The translations under genes and the position numbers were made by a program. 32,594 nt of DNA from JARIHD01 sp036392795 (lineage in GTDB: Bacteria; Patescibacteriota; Saccharimonadia; Saccharimonadales; UBA4665). Where the stretch lies: contig DASVXH010000013.1 of the NCBI GenBank assembly GCA_036392795.1, positions 1 through 32,594 on the forward strand, read 5' to 3'. The notes beneath the pieces are model-generated. The model was not told the DNA's origin. It was given only the letters and a program-made list of their open reading frames with translations, and did no database searches. Of the stretch, positions 22,481-31,898 are shown piece by piece; within the stretch, counting starts at the first letter, position 1, and each line of letters begins with the position of its first letter.

Positions 22481-22514
22481 AAAAAGGCCCAGACTACACT
22501 TCTGTCCGGGCCTT
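22481..22514 (-). terminator. Intrinsic terminator after the KGG gene
   Basis: A 7-bp GC-rich stem (22484-22490 with 22508-22514), extended by GAC/GTC past one mismatch, is followed by TTTTT on the minus strand. It lies between the convergent 3' ends of the KGG gene and the HExxH peptidase gene, and may serve both. Confidence 0.8.
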
Positions 22515-22533
22515 ATGCATTCTAAAATTCTAA

Positions 22534-22773
22534 CTAGGCAGCCAGATTGACGTCTTCACCTTGTTTTGCTGCGACGGCTACATCTTTCTTACCGCGACGC
22601 GAGATGCGACCACCCTTGCGGCCAGCCTCACGAGCTAGCTCACGATTAGCAAAGAAGCCACCCGTTCGGCCTTTTTTACCACCGGCCGCACCAATGCGTG
22701 CGTAGAAATCACGACCGTGCTTCTTCATGTTCGTTATAGCGGCTCTTTGGCCACCTGCTTTAGTTCCAGCCAT
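22534..22773 (-). CDS. Small basic KGG-repeat protein (stress-protein-like)
   Basis: The 79-residue protein is rich in Gly, Lys and Arg and carries repeated GG motifs: TKAGGQRAA, GAAGGKKGRTGGFF and GRKGGRISRRG. This matches the KGG/YciG-type small proteins related to bacterial general stress and desiccation proteins. The spacing of the GG pairs implies two to three copies of a helical repeat. It has no membrane segment. A DNA- or RNA-binding role is plausible from the charge but not shown. It has a good SD (GGAGG) and is preceded by a promoter, a short two-hairpin leader and an intrinsic terminator, so expression seems to need antitermination. Confidence 0.85.
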   Translation of the reverse strand: MAGTKAGGQRAAITNMKKHGRDFYARIGAAGGKKGRTGGFFANRELAREAGRKGGRISRRGKKDVAVAAKQGEDVNLAA

Positions 22774-22819
22774 GCTAGAAAACCTCCATTAGTGATAAAA
22801 ACTTCCGCACCCGAGGATT

Positions 22820-22853
22820 AAAAAAGGCTTCTGCCCTCACACCGGCAAAAACC
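22820..22853 (-). terminator. Intrinsic terminator inside the KGG-gene leader
   Basis: A 10-bp stem (22844-22853 with 22826-22835, two G-T wobbles) with an 8-nt loop is followed by six T on the minus strand. It lies about 25-55 nt after the predicted transcription start and about 45 nt before the ATG, so it is an attenuator or the end of a short RNA. Confidence 0.7.
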
Positions 22854-22857
22854 CTCT

Positions 22858-22873
22858 TTTCGTCCTCACGAAA
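22858..22873 (-). other. Leader hairpin before the attenuator
   Basis: A 6-bp perfect stem TTTCGT/ACGAAA closes a GAGG loop. Its GTGAGG sequence recurs in the loop of the terminator that follows. Confidence 0.6.
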
Positions 22874-22881
22874 TTATGCTT

Positions 22882-22910
22882 ATGATATCACCTAATATTG
22901 CTAATGTCAA
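22882..22910 (-). promoter_or_regulatory. Promoter of the KGG-gene leader
   Basis: A perfect TTGACA (22905-22910) and TATCAT (22882-22887) on the minus strand, 17-nt spacer. This is one of the best promoters of the window. It starts transcription at about 22875. The 120 nt between it and the rRNA terminator hold nothing that I recognise. Confidence 0.8.
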
Positions 22911-23050
22911 TAGTATTATGCAGAGCCTTTCGTCAGAGAATATTCCGTATGCCAGAAATTAGAAAAAGAAAGATTTTGGGGGCAATAGTTCATAAAGGCC
23001 CCAACTGCCACCCAACATCCCAGTGATGCCCAGCAGCTTGGTAGAGCCCT

Positions 23051-23088
23051 ATAAAAGATAAAAGCCATCCTATTCGGATGGCTTTTAT
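23051..23088 (-). terminator. Terminator of the 23S-5S transcript
   Basis: A 13-bp perfect stem (23058-23070 with 23076-23088) with a 5-nt loop starts 5 nt after the 5S gene. A T-rich run (TCTTTTAT) follows on the minus strand. Confidence 0.85.
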
Positions 23089-23092
23089 ATAA

Positions 23093-23206
23093 TTCGGCAC
23101 CGTGCTATTTTCCCAGGGGTGGACCCCAAGTATTGTAACCGCTGCGAGGCTTAACTTCTGTGTTCGGCATGGGAACAGGTGTTTCCCTCGCGCCATGGGC
23201 ACCGAA
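23093..23206 (-). rRNA. rrf: 5S ribosomal RNA
   Basis: The minus strand contains the conserved CCGAACACAGAAGTTAAGCC. The ends pair as helix I (TTCGGTGCC with GGTGCCGAA), which defines a gene of about 114 nt. It follows 23S after a spacer of 194 nt that carries an 8-bp hairpin (CTTATAGT/ACTATAAG), probably for processing. It shares the 23S promoter and is followed at once by a terminator. Confidence 0.95.
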
Positions 23207-23336
23207 CTGTAAGCATAACCTTATAGTCACCTAAAGCACTATAAGAAAAATCACACTTCTGTTCGATGTCCATGCAGTTGCACGGGTTTTTGAGAATTAA
23301 AGCGCCTGTTAGACAAACGGGTATTTGATGACAAAC

Positions 23337-23358
23337 ACCAATAACCAGTCAAATGCTT
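23337..23358 (-). repeat. 3' strand of the 23S processing stem
   Basis: This 22-nt stretch is complementary to 26599-26619 with one bulged base. The two flank the 23S gene and would form the long precursor stem cut by RNase III. Confidence 0.85.
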
Positions 23359-23610
23359 TTTCTCTCATTCAGAATAGCAAGCCATTCAAATGAGAGAACG
23401 TAAAAAGTCAATGGGACTATTAGTATGCTTCAGCTCCATACGTTACCGCACTTCCACCTTGCACCTATCAACCTGATCGTCTTTCAGGGTCCTCATAGGG
23501 AAATCTAATCTTGAGGTCAGTTTCACGCTTAATATGCTTTCAGCGTTTATCTATTCCGCACATAGCTACCCAACCATGCCATTGGTATGACAATTGGTAC
23601 ACCAGCGGTG

Positions 23611-23644
<34 letters not shown>

Positions 23645-23679
23645 CCTCGCAAATTTCCTAGCGTCCACAGCGGATATAA

Positions 23680-23713
<34 letters not shown>

Positions 23714-23831
23714 ACGTACCTCTTTAACCGGCGAACAGCCGGACCCTTGGAAGGTGCTCCCCCTCCAGGATGAGATGAGCCGACATCGAGGTGCCAAACC
23801 GCGCCGTCTATGTGAACTATTGGGCGCGATA

Positions 23832-23862
<31 letters not shown>

Positions 23863-24223
23863 AAAGCGCTGCCGATACCACGATCATGTACATAAATGTA
23901 CGGACAGCGGAAAACTTACTCCTACTTTCGTACCTGCTCGGCTTGTAGGCCTCACAGTCAAGCTAGCTTTTGCGTATACACTATCGATTCGATTTCCATC
24001 CGAACCTAGCTAACCTTTGAACGCCTCCGTTACTCTTTAGGAGGCAACCGCCCCAGTTAAACTACCCACCAGACACGGTCCCGTTACCGGATCACGGTAA
24101 CGGTTAGAACTAAACCATAACAAGGGTGGTATTTCACCGATGACTCCACCTAGGCTAGCGCCTAAGCTTCAAAGTCTCCCACCTATGCTACACATGTTAT
24201 AGCCCAGTACAATGTCAAGCTGT

Positions 24224-24255
<32 letters not shown>

Positions 24256-24542
24256 GCGGACAGACGGCATCTTTACCGTCAATGCACTTTCACCGAGCTC
24301 TTCGTCGAGACAGTACCCATATCATTACTCCATTCGTGCGGGTCAGAACTTACCTGACAAGGAATTTCGCTACCTTAGGACGGTTATAGTTACCGCCGCC
24401 GTTCACTGGGGCTTCAGTTCGCACCGTGAAGCACTCCCCTTAACCTTCCAGCACCGGGCAGGAGTCAGCCCCTATACATCCACTTTCGTGTTAGCAGAGA
24501 CCTGTGTTTTTGGTAAACAGTTGCATGGGTTCCTTAGCTGCG

Positions 24543-24712
24543 GCCCCGTCACTCTATCTACAAAGATACAGTTCTTGGACTCAGCTTTCTTCTCAACTTA
24601 AATATGTTACTTCTTTTCAAAAGTTTCGATGATATATGTAAAAATATCGTTACACTATTTCTCTTGTTCAAAAGAAAACTGGCAAGTCACTTTGTAAACA
24701 AAGTGACGGGGC
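24543..24712 (-). other. AU-rich expansion of 23S helix 63
   Basis: Where E. coli has about 45 nt between conserved flanks, this helix spans 170 nt. An outer 11-bp stem (24702-24712 with 24543-24553) competes with a perfect 9-bp local hairpin (24686-24694 with 24699-24707), because the motif GTCACT occurs three times. The inner part is AU-rich with further small hairpins. It may be a retained expansion or an excised intervening sequence. Confidence 0.7.
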
Positions 24713-26009
24713 AGACCTTATCCCTAAGTTACGGTCGCTTGTTTGCCGAGTTCCTTGACGAAGAATCACTCGTACACCTTGGTCTACTCGACCTGAGCAC
24801 CTGTGTCGGTTTGCGGTACGGATAGCTATGTACACACGTTCGGTAGCTTTTCTAGTCAGCACCTTTATCGGGATTCGACCAAAAGGTCGTCTCATTCCAT
24901 CGCATTTCTCGATGTTAGACGGATATAACCATGAATCCGCCCCGACTAATATGCCGCGCACGCCGAACAATACATAACTAGTACGGGAATATTAACCCGT
25001 TGTCCATCGCCTACGCTACGCGCCTCGGCTTAGGACCGACTAACCCTGGGACGATTATCGTGGCCCAGGAAACCTTGCTCTTTCGGTGGGCAGGATTCTC
25101 ACCTGCCTTGAGGTTACTCATTCCAACATTCTCACTTGTTATCGCTCCACCAAACCTCACAGTTCAACTTCAACGCAATAACAACGCTCCTCTACCACTC
25201 CTAGTAAACTAGGAATCCATATCTTCGGTGCTATGCTTAGCCCCGTTACATTTTCCGCGCAAGATCTCTTGACGAGTGAGCTGTTACGCACTCTTTAAAT
25301 GAATGGCTGCTTCTAAGCCAACATCCTCGTTGTTTAAGAAATCTCACCTCGTTTCCCACTTAGCATAGACTTAGGGACCTTAGATGATGGTCTGGGCTGT
25401 TTCCCTTTTGAGCGCCGAGCTTAGCCCCGACGTTCTGACTGCCATGATTCCACAAAGCGTATTCGTAGTTTGTCAAGGGTGGGTACCCTCGCGGGCCCCA
25501 GTCCGAAACAGAGCTCTACCCCACTTTGCTACCACATGACGCTAGCCCTAAAGCTATTTCGAGGAGAACCAGCTATCTCCAGGTTCGATTGGCATTTCAC
25601 CGCTAACCACAGGTCATCCGGGCGTGTTGCAATTCGCTACGGTTCGGCCCTCCACGCAGTTTTACCTGCGCTTCAGCCTGCCCATGGTTAGGTCACCTGG
25701 TTTCGGGTCTATTTACATGCACTAAACGCCCTATTCAGGCTCGCTTTCACTATGTCTCCGTCAGATGACTTAGACTTGCGCATGCAAATAACTCGTTGGA
25801 TCGTTCTACAAAAAGCACGCCGTCACCCCGAAGGGCTCCGACTCCTTGTACGCACACAATTTCAGGTTCTATTTCACTCCCCTCCCGGGGTTCTTTTAAC
25901 CTTTCCCTCACGGTACTTGTTCTCTATCGATCGTAAGATATATTTAGCCTTGGAGGGTGGACCCCCCAGCTTCAGTCAGGATTTCACGTGCCCCGACCTA
26001 CTCGACAAA

Positions 26010-26300
26010 GGAAATATTTACATATCTCCTGGACCTCACGGCCCTTACAAATATAAGGTTAGCGAAACTTCGTATACCAGGCTATCACTGTCTTTGGCGC
26101 AGCTTTCCAACTGCTTCTACTCACTTCGCTGATTTGTAGACCTTATGCAAGATCGTGGTAGCTCTTGCTTCCAATACGGAACTCTGATCGAAATCAGCAC
26201 TCCGTACTGGTTGTTTGTAATGTCACAACCCCTTTTAGATATTCGTCTACCAACTTATTTGCCTACCAGAAACTGGCAGACAAAAACCTAAAAGGTTTGG
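26010..26300 (-). other. Expansion in domain I of 23S rRNA
   Basis: Between the conserved GAGCCC and GAGTAGG elements there are about 300 nt. The same interval is about 100 nt in E. coli and 160 nt in Bacillus as I remember them. Several strong hairpins fill it, for example GTACGGAGTGCTGAT with ATCAGAGTTCCGTAT. Confidence 0.65.
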
Positions 26301-26573
26301 GCTCTTCCGGATTCGCTCGCCACTACTACCGGAATCGTTGTTTACTTTCTCTTCCTCGCCCTACTAAGATGTTTCAGTTCAGGCGGTTACCTACAGCTTA
26401 TCCTATATATTCAGATAAGAGTGATTGGACATGACTCCAACCGGGTTTCCCCATTCGGACATCTTCGGATCAAAGCTTAGTTAGCAGCTCCCCGAAGCTT
26501 ATCGCAGCTCCTCGCGTCCTTCTTCGGTATCTTACGTCAAGGCATCCGTTGTGTGCGCTTGAGTAACTTTTTA

Positions 26574-26787
26574 CATATGAGTCTATTACTAGACTCTCAA
26601 GCATTGACTGGTTATTGGTATTAACCATGTTAATCCAATAGCCGTTTGTCTTTATTTGCTTTATCTCAAATTTGCCAAATTTTTAAGCTGCAAAACTTAA
26701 GGACATCCACCTCTGGTTTCTTGGTCCTTGAGTTTACACTTGAAACTACTTTTGTAGACTCTTGTCTAAACTCAAAACACTCAGGTA
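26574..26787 (-). other. Leader of the 23S transcript
   Basis: The stretch between the 23S promoter and mature 23S is about 210 nt and has no gene. It holds the 5' strand of the processing stem (26599-26619) and AT-rich sequence with a small hairpin (AGTCTACAAAAGTAG). Confidence 0.6.
26599..26619 (-). repeat. 5' strand of the 23S processing stem
   Basis: Complementary to 23337-23358 with one bulge. See that entry. Confidence 0.85.
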
Positions 26788-26816
26788 ATGATATCAGTTA
26801 CTACAGAGGTTGTAAA
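26788..26816 (-). promoter_or_regulatory. Internal promoter for 23S-5S
   Basis: TTTACA (26811-26816) and TATCAT (26788-26793) on the minus strand, 17-nt spacer. It lies about 80 nt after the tRNA-Ala terminator and about 215 nt before mature 23S, as required for separate transcription of 23S and 5S. Confidence 0.7.
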
Positions 26817-26893
26817 GCAGAAAGTGATGCAATATTTGCTACACATTAACACCTTATACTAAACAATTTTGTATTTACGGTGAGTTTTTTGTT

Positions 26894-26930
26894 AAAAAGG
26901 AGAAGAGAAGTAGCCACTTCCCTTCTCCTT
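26894..26930 (-). terminator. Terminator between tRNA-Ala and 23S
   Basis: A 15-bp stem (26916-26930 with 26897-26911, one G-U pair) with a 4-nt loop is followed by TTTTT on the minus strand. It begins at the last base of the tRNA CCA end. Its strength is unexpected inside an rRNA cluster. Confidence 0.85.
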
Positions 26931-27006
26931 GGTGGAGCAACAGGGACTCGAACCCTGGACCCCCTGCTTGCAAAGCAGGTGCTCTAGCCAACTGAGCTAT
27001 TGCCCC
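26930..27006 (-). tRNA. tRNA-Ala(TGC)
   Basis: The minus strand folds into a full cloverleaf. The acceptor is GGGGCAA/TTGCTCC, the D-arm is GCTC-GAGC, the anticodon loop TTTGCAA has TGC (26972-26970), and the T-loop is GGTTCGAGTCC. The discriminator is A and CCA is encoded. The usual Ala G3-U70 pair is visible in the acceptor stem. The stop codon of the 62-codon gene upstream lies inside its D-arm. Confidence 0.97.
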
Positions 27007-27172
27007 TCTTTTTTTCGTTTTTATTCATCCAATAGGTTGTAGAAATGATAATGAAAATTACCACTACATCTATAATCCACGAACGGAAAATAAAAACATT
27101 TGCCAGGAGCAAGGCTACGGCCAAAGAACCACTTTCATAGTATAAGCTTTTTGACTTAACTTTCTTTGGCAT
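26984..27172 (-). CDS. Small two-helix membrane protein between tRNA-Ile and tRNA-Ala
   Basis: The 62-residue protein has a basic N-terminus (MPKKVKSKS), a hydrophobic segment at 17-29 (SLAVALLLANVFIF), a second at 32-48 (WIIDVVVIFIIISTTYW) and a charged tail (NKNEKKRG). This predicts a hairpin in the membrane with both ends in the cytoplasm. An excellent SD (AAGGAG, 6 nt before the ATG) makes it a real gene. It starts 20 nt after the tRNA-Ile CCA end. The last seven codons and the TAG stop lie inside tRNA-Ala, so RNase P cutting at 27006 would remove the stop from the mRNA. I recognise no family. Function unknown. Confidence 0.7.
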   Translation of the reverse strand: MPKKVKSKSLYYESGSLAVALLLANVFIFRSWIIDVVVIFIIISTTYWMNKNEKKRGNSSVG

Positions 27173-27192
27173 CCTGTGCTCCTTCTTGTTAA

Positions 27193-27269
27193 TGGTGGGC
27201 GATGAGGGACTCGAACCTCCGACCTCGTCATTATCAGTGACGCGCTCTAACCAACTGAGCTAATCGCCC
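27193..27269 (-). tRNA. tRNA-Ile(GAT)
   Basis: The minus strand gives a full cloverleaf. The acceptor is GGGCGAT/ATCGCCC, the anticodon arm is CGTCA-CTGATAA-TGACG with anticodon GAT, and the T-loop is GGTTCGAGTCC. The discriminator A and CCA are encoded. The ACCA end pairs with the TGGT bulge of the ileS T-box at 4571-4568. Confidence 0.97.
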
Positions 27270-27291
27270 ATAAATTCAGGAGACAAGCGAT

Positions 27292-27320
27292 ATTGTATCT
27301 GAAATACCCCTGTTTTGCAA
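27292..27320 (-). promoter_or_regulatory. Internal promoter for tRNA-Ile, orf62 and tRNA-Ala
   Basis: TTGCAA (27315-27320) and TACAAT (27292-27297) on the minus strand, 17-nt spacer. The predicted start is about 16 nt before mature tRNA-Ile. It follows the 16S terminator directly. Confidence 0.7.
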
Positions 27321-27333
27321 TAATTTGTTAAAG

Positions 27334-27371
27334 AAAAAGGCGCTTTGCCTGTAGGGGCATGTGCGCCTTTT
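27334..27371 (-). terminator. Terminator after 16S rRNA
   Basis: A 9-bp stem (27363-27371 with 27335-27343) with an inner TGCC/GGCA helix is followed by T-rich sequence (TTTTTCTTT) on the minus strand. It lies just beyond the 3' strand of the 16S processing stem. Confidence 0.7.
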
Positions 27372-27372
27372 C

Positions 27373-27400
27373 TTAAAAACTAAGTAGTGCAATCAACGTC
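27373..27400 (-). repeat. 3' strand of the 16S processing stem
   Basis: About 28 nt complementary to 29104-29132 with one mismatch and one bulge. Together they flank the 16S gene and would form the RNase III stem of pre-16S rRNA. Confidence 0.85.
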
Positions 27401-27542
27401 AATCGTTTGTTTCAGATCTGATGTCTCGCCATCTTTATATTGCTACTCAGATGGAATGTACATTGTCAGTACTGATTTACAATGTACCGAGATCGACCTA
27501 GCTCTTAAGTGATTACTCGACTTAATGCTAGTTTCTCCTTAG

Positions 27543-29018
<1,476 letters not shown>

Positions 29019-29175
29019 AGAATTTGTCTGTCTTCAGTCGAACTAGTCCCGAAGGACTAAATTACTGACTTAATATTCACAAAACAATTCAAAAAATTGA
29101 ACTGACGTTGATTTGCACTACTTAATTTTTAATGATCGGTTTTAGAGCCACCTAAAGAAGACCTCAAAAACTCTA
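29019..29175 (-). other. Leader of the 16S transcript
   Basis: No gene is present. The leader has the 5' strand of the processing stem and two local hairpins closer to 16S (TTGAA-TTTTTT-region repeat near 29090, and GTCCTTCGGGAC near 29050). Confidence 0.6.
29104..29132 (-). repeat. 5' strand of the 16S processing stem
   Basis: Complementary to 27373-27400. See that entry. Confidence 0.85.
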
Positions 29176-29181
29176 AAGGAG

Positions 29182-29211
29182 ATAGTACGACGGATAGACC
29201 CTTTATGTCAA
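29182..29211 (-). promoter_or_regulatory. Promoter of 16S rRNA
   Basis: A perfect TTGACA (29206-29211) and TACTAT (29182-29187) on the minus strand, 18-nt spacer. The start is about 155 nt before mature 16S. The adjacent stretch 29212-29275 shows nothing else I recognise. Confidence 0.75.
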
Positions 29212-29275
29212 GATAAATTTAGAAATTATGGTAGTGATTCTTACATCACCCACACAGTAAGGGAGTCCCGTACGC

Positions 29276-29322
29276 AAAAACCCTCCTGACTACCCCTGTT
29301 AGACAGGTTCGACAGGAGGGTT
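29276..29322 (-). terminator. Terminator after gyrA
   Basis: A 10-bp stem (AACCCTCCTG with CAGGAGGGTT) encloses a second small helix (CCTGT/ACAGG). Five T follow on the minus strand. It begins 20 nt after the gyrA stop codon. Confidence 0.85.
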
Positions 29323-29341
29323 AAATTGGTGAAGTTTTTAT

Positions 29342-31897
29342 TTAGGCTTTGGACGGAGCCTCAGGCTCATCCTCTTCGTCATCTTGCAGCTGAGCATTAA
29401 CCAAAGCAAGCGAGACAACCTCATCACCGTCGTTAAGTCGCATAATGCGAACTCCTTGGGTGGCACGGCCCAAAAGCGGAATGTCTTTTAAGCCCAGGCG
29501 AATGGTCTGACCCTGAGAAGAGACAATGATCACCTCCTGGGATTCGTCCTCTTCGGACAGTGTTTTAACACCGATCAGCTTGCCCGTCTTGCTATTTACT
29601 ACCGCCGATCGAATTCCAACACCCCCACGAGCGTGCGGAGTAAATTGAGCGACCTTCGTACGTTTGCCGTAACCAAATTGGCTTATAACAAAGATACTGG
29701 AGTTCTCTTGTACGATATCCATGCCGATTACCTGATCACCGGCCCGTAGACGTATCCCTCGCACCCCCCGGGACACACGCCCCATGGGGCGAACGTCCTT
29801 TTCGTTAAACCGGATAGCCTGGCCTTGAAGCGTGGAGATAACCACCTCATTGTGCCCATTTGTCATGCGAATCCACTTCAGCTCATCACCATCATCCAAA
29901 TTAATGGCAATCAGACCGGAGCTGCGAACGTTTTGATACTGTTCAAAAGGTGTTTTCTTTACTACACCGCGGACGGTACACATAAACAGGTTGCCGCCAT
30001 TCTCTTGCTTACTGACATTAATGACCGCACTTACCATCTCCTCTGGCTGCAACTGCAGCAAGTTCACTATAGCAACACCCTTTGCATTAAGGCCGGCAGT
30101 AGGTACTTCGTATGTCTTAAGACGGAATACACGGCCCTTATTAGTGAAGAACAACAGGAAGTCATGCGTACCAGCATTTACAACATGTTCGATAACATCT
30201 TCTTCGCGCGTGGTCATACCGCGGCGGCCCTTGCCGCCCCGCCCTTGCTTCTTATATTCAGCGATTGGGCTTCGCTTAATATAGTTAGCCGATGTAAGGG
30301 TTACTACAACCTGTTCGTCTGGGACGAGATCTTCATCACTCATCTTCCCCAATTCTTGGGGTACGATCAGGGTACGCCGCTCGTCACCGTAATTCTTTTT
30401 GAGTTCCAAGAATTCATTTTTAACAATTTTAAGAATCTCTTTTTCGTCCGCCAAAATGGCTTCAAGGCGAGCAATTGTCTTAAGAAGTTCAGCCAATTCG
30501 TCCTCGATCTTTTTGCGCTCCAAGCCGGCCAGGGTGCGAAGCTGCATCGCCAGGATAGCCTTGGCTTGAATCTCAGTCAGACCAAATTTCTTGATCAAGT
30601 TCGCCTGGGCCTCATCAGTAGTTTCACTACCGCGAATGGTAGCAATAACCTCATCGATGTGGTCCAGTGCGATCTTCAGGCCTTCCAAGATGTGAGCGCG
30701 CTCCTTGGCTTTACGGAGTTCGTATTCGGTACGGCGACGCACAACGATACGGCGGTGCTTAATATGCTCGCCAATGATATCTTGCAGTCCCAAAACACGT
30801 GGCTGAATCCCATCAATCAACGCCATCATATTAAAATGGAACGACGTCTGAAGTGGCGTCAGCTTATATAGCTGATTCAGGAGCTTCTTTGGATACGCGT
30901 CTTTCTTGAGATCAATCACGATGCGTACAACGCCACGGGCACTTTCGTCACGCAGGTCGGAGATACCAGTAATCTTTTTCTCCTTATAGAGATCACCGAT
31001 CTTTTCGATCAAGCTGGCCTTGTTAAGACCATATGGAATTTCGCTAATAACAATCTGGTGGCGGCCCTTCGCGCCTTCAACGATGTCGGCTACGCCACGC
31101 ACGACAACACCGCCACGACCTGTGGCATAGGCGCTGCGTAGCGACTCTTTACCAAATATAATGCCACCCGTTGGAAAGTCGGGTCCTTTAATAAATTGCA
31201 GCAGATCATCCAGAGTGGCGTCTTCGTGTTCGATCTGATACACAGAAGCGTCAACCAATTCACTTAGATTATGCGGCGGAATGTTGGTCGCCATACCAAC
31301 GGCAATACCAAGCTGACCATTAAGCAAGAGGTTAGGCAGCTTGCCCGGCAGCACCTCGGGCTCTTGAGTTGTACCATCATAGTTATCACGGAACGGAACG
31401 GTTTCCTTGTCGATATCGGCCAATAGATCATCGGCCAGACGGGCCATCTTGGCCTCGGTGTAGCGCATAGCGGCTGGCGGATCGCCGTCCATCGAACCAA
31501 AGTTACCCTGCCCGTTGATGAGCATGTATCGCATTGCCCAAGGCTGAGCCATACGCACCATAGCATCATATATAGAAGAGTCGCCGTGCGGGTGATATTT
31601 ACCCATCACCGCACCGACTACGTTCGCACTCTTGCGGTGACGTGCCGATGAACGTAGTCCGTCATTGTTCATGCTATAAAGGATACGGCGGTGAACTGGC
31701 TTCATACCATCTCGGACGTCAGGAAGCGCACGATCGATAATAACACTCATCGAATAGCGCAAATAGCTATCTTCCATGACGTTTTCAACGGTCTTAAGTT
31801 CGACGGTGCGCGAGTGGTCGGCCTTGATGTGGACTACTTCGCCTTCAACAGCTATCGGATTTTCATCTTGCATTGGTGGTTGTACTTGGTCGTCCAT
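29342..31897 (-). CDS. gyrA: DNA gyrase subunit A
   Basis: GyrA cuts and reseals DNA in the A2B2 gyrase, which introduces negative supercoils. The 851-residue protein has the winged-helix core with catalytic Y146 (AAMRYTEAKM), the QRDR HPHGDSSIYD at 102-111 and, near residue 560, the GyrA-box QGRGGKG (KKQGRGGKGRRGM), which marks a gyrase and not topoisomerase IV. Six beta-pinwheel blades fill the C-terminal domain. The QRDR has Ser at 107 and Asp at 111 (E. coli S83 and D87), the fluoroquinolone-sensitive state. The ATG stands 1 nt after the gyrB stop, with AAGGAT as SD inside the gyrB end, so gyrB-gyrA is an operon. Confidence 0.97.
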   Translation of the reverse strand: MDDQVQPPMQDENPIAVEGEVVHIKADHSRTVELKTVENVMEDSYLRYSMSVIIDRALPDVRDGMKPVHRRILYSMNNDGLRSSARHRKSANVVGAVMGKYHPHGDSSIYDAMVRMAQPWAMRYMLINGQGNFGSMDGDPPAAMRYTEAKMARLADDLLADIDKETVPFRDNYDGTTQEPEVLPGKLPNLLLNGQLGIAVGMATNIPPHNLSELVDASVYQIEHEDATLDDLLQFIKGPDFPTGGIIFGKESLRSAYATGRGGVVVRGVADIVEGAKGRHQIVISEIPYGLNKASLIEKIGDLYKEKKITGISDLRDESARGVVRIVIDLKKDAYPKKLLNQLYKLTPLQTSFHFNMMALIDGIQPRVLGLQDIIGEHIKHRRIVVRRRTEYELRKAKERAHILEGLKIALDHIDEVIATIRGSETTDEAQANLIKKFGLTEIQAKAILAMQLRTLAGLERKKIEDELAELLKTIARLEAILADEKEILKIVKNEFLELKKNYGDERRTLIVPQELGKMSDEDLVPDEQVVVTLTSANYIKRSPIAEYKKQGRGGKGRRGMTTREEDVIEHVVNAGTHDFLLFFTNKGRVFRLKTYEVPTAGLNAKGVAIVNLLQLQPEEMVSAVINVSKQENGGNLFMCTVRGVVKKTPFEQYQNVRSSGLIAINLDDGDELKWIRMTNGHNEVVISTLQGQAIRFNEKDVRPMGRVSRGVRGIRLRAGDQVIGMDIVQENSSIFVISQFGYGKRTKVAQFTPHARGGVGIRSAVVNSKTGKLIGVKTLSEEDESQEVIIVSSQGQTIRLGLKDIPLLGRATQGVRIMRLNDGDEVVSLALVNAQLQDDEEDEPEAPSKA

Positions 31898-31898
31898 A

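Noticed and set aside
23015..23055. tRNA-like D-arm sequence (CTTGGTAGAGCCC) after 5S
   Set aside because: No anticodon arm, T-arm or acceptor stem can be built around it.
29825..30871. 348-codon open frame on the plus strand inside gyrA
   Set aside because: It is antisense to a complete, well-recognised gyrA, has no SD or promoter and no recognisable domain. Codon bias of gyrA explains the open frame.
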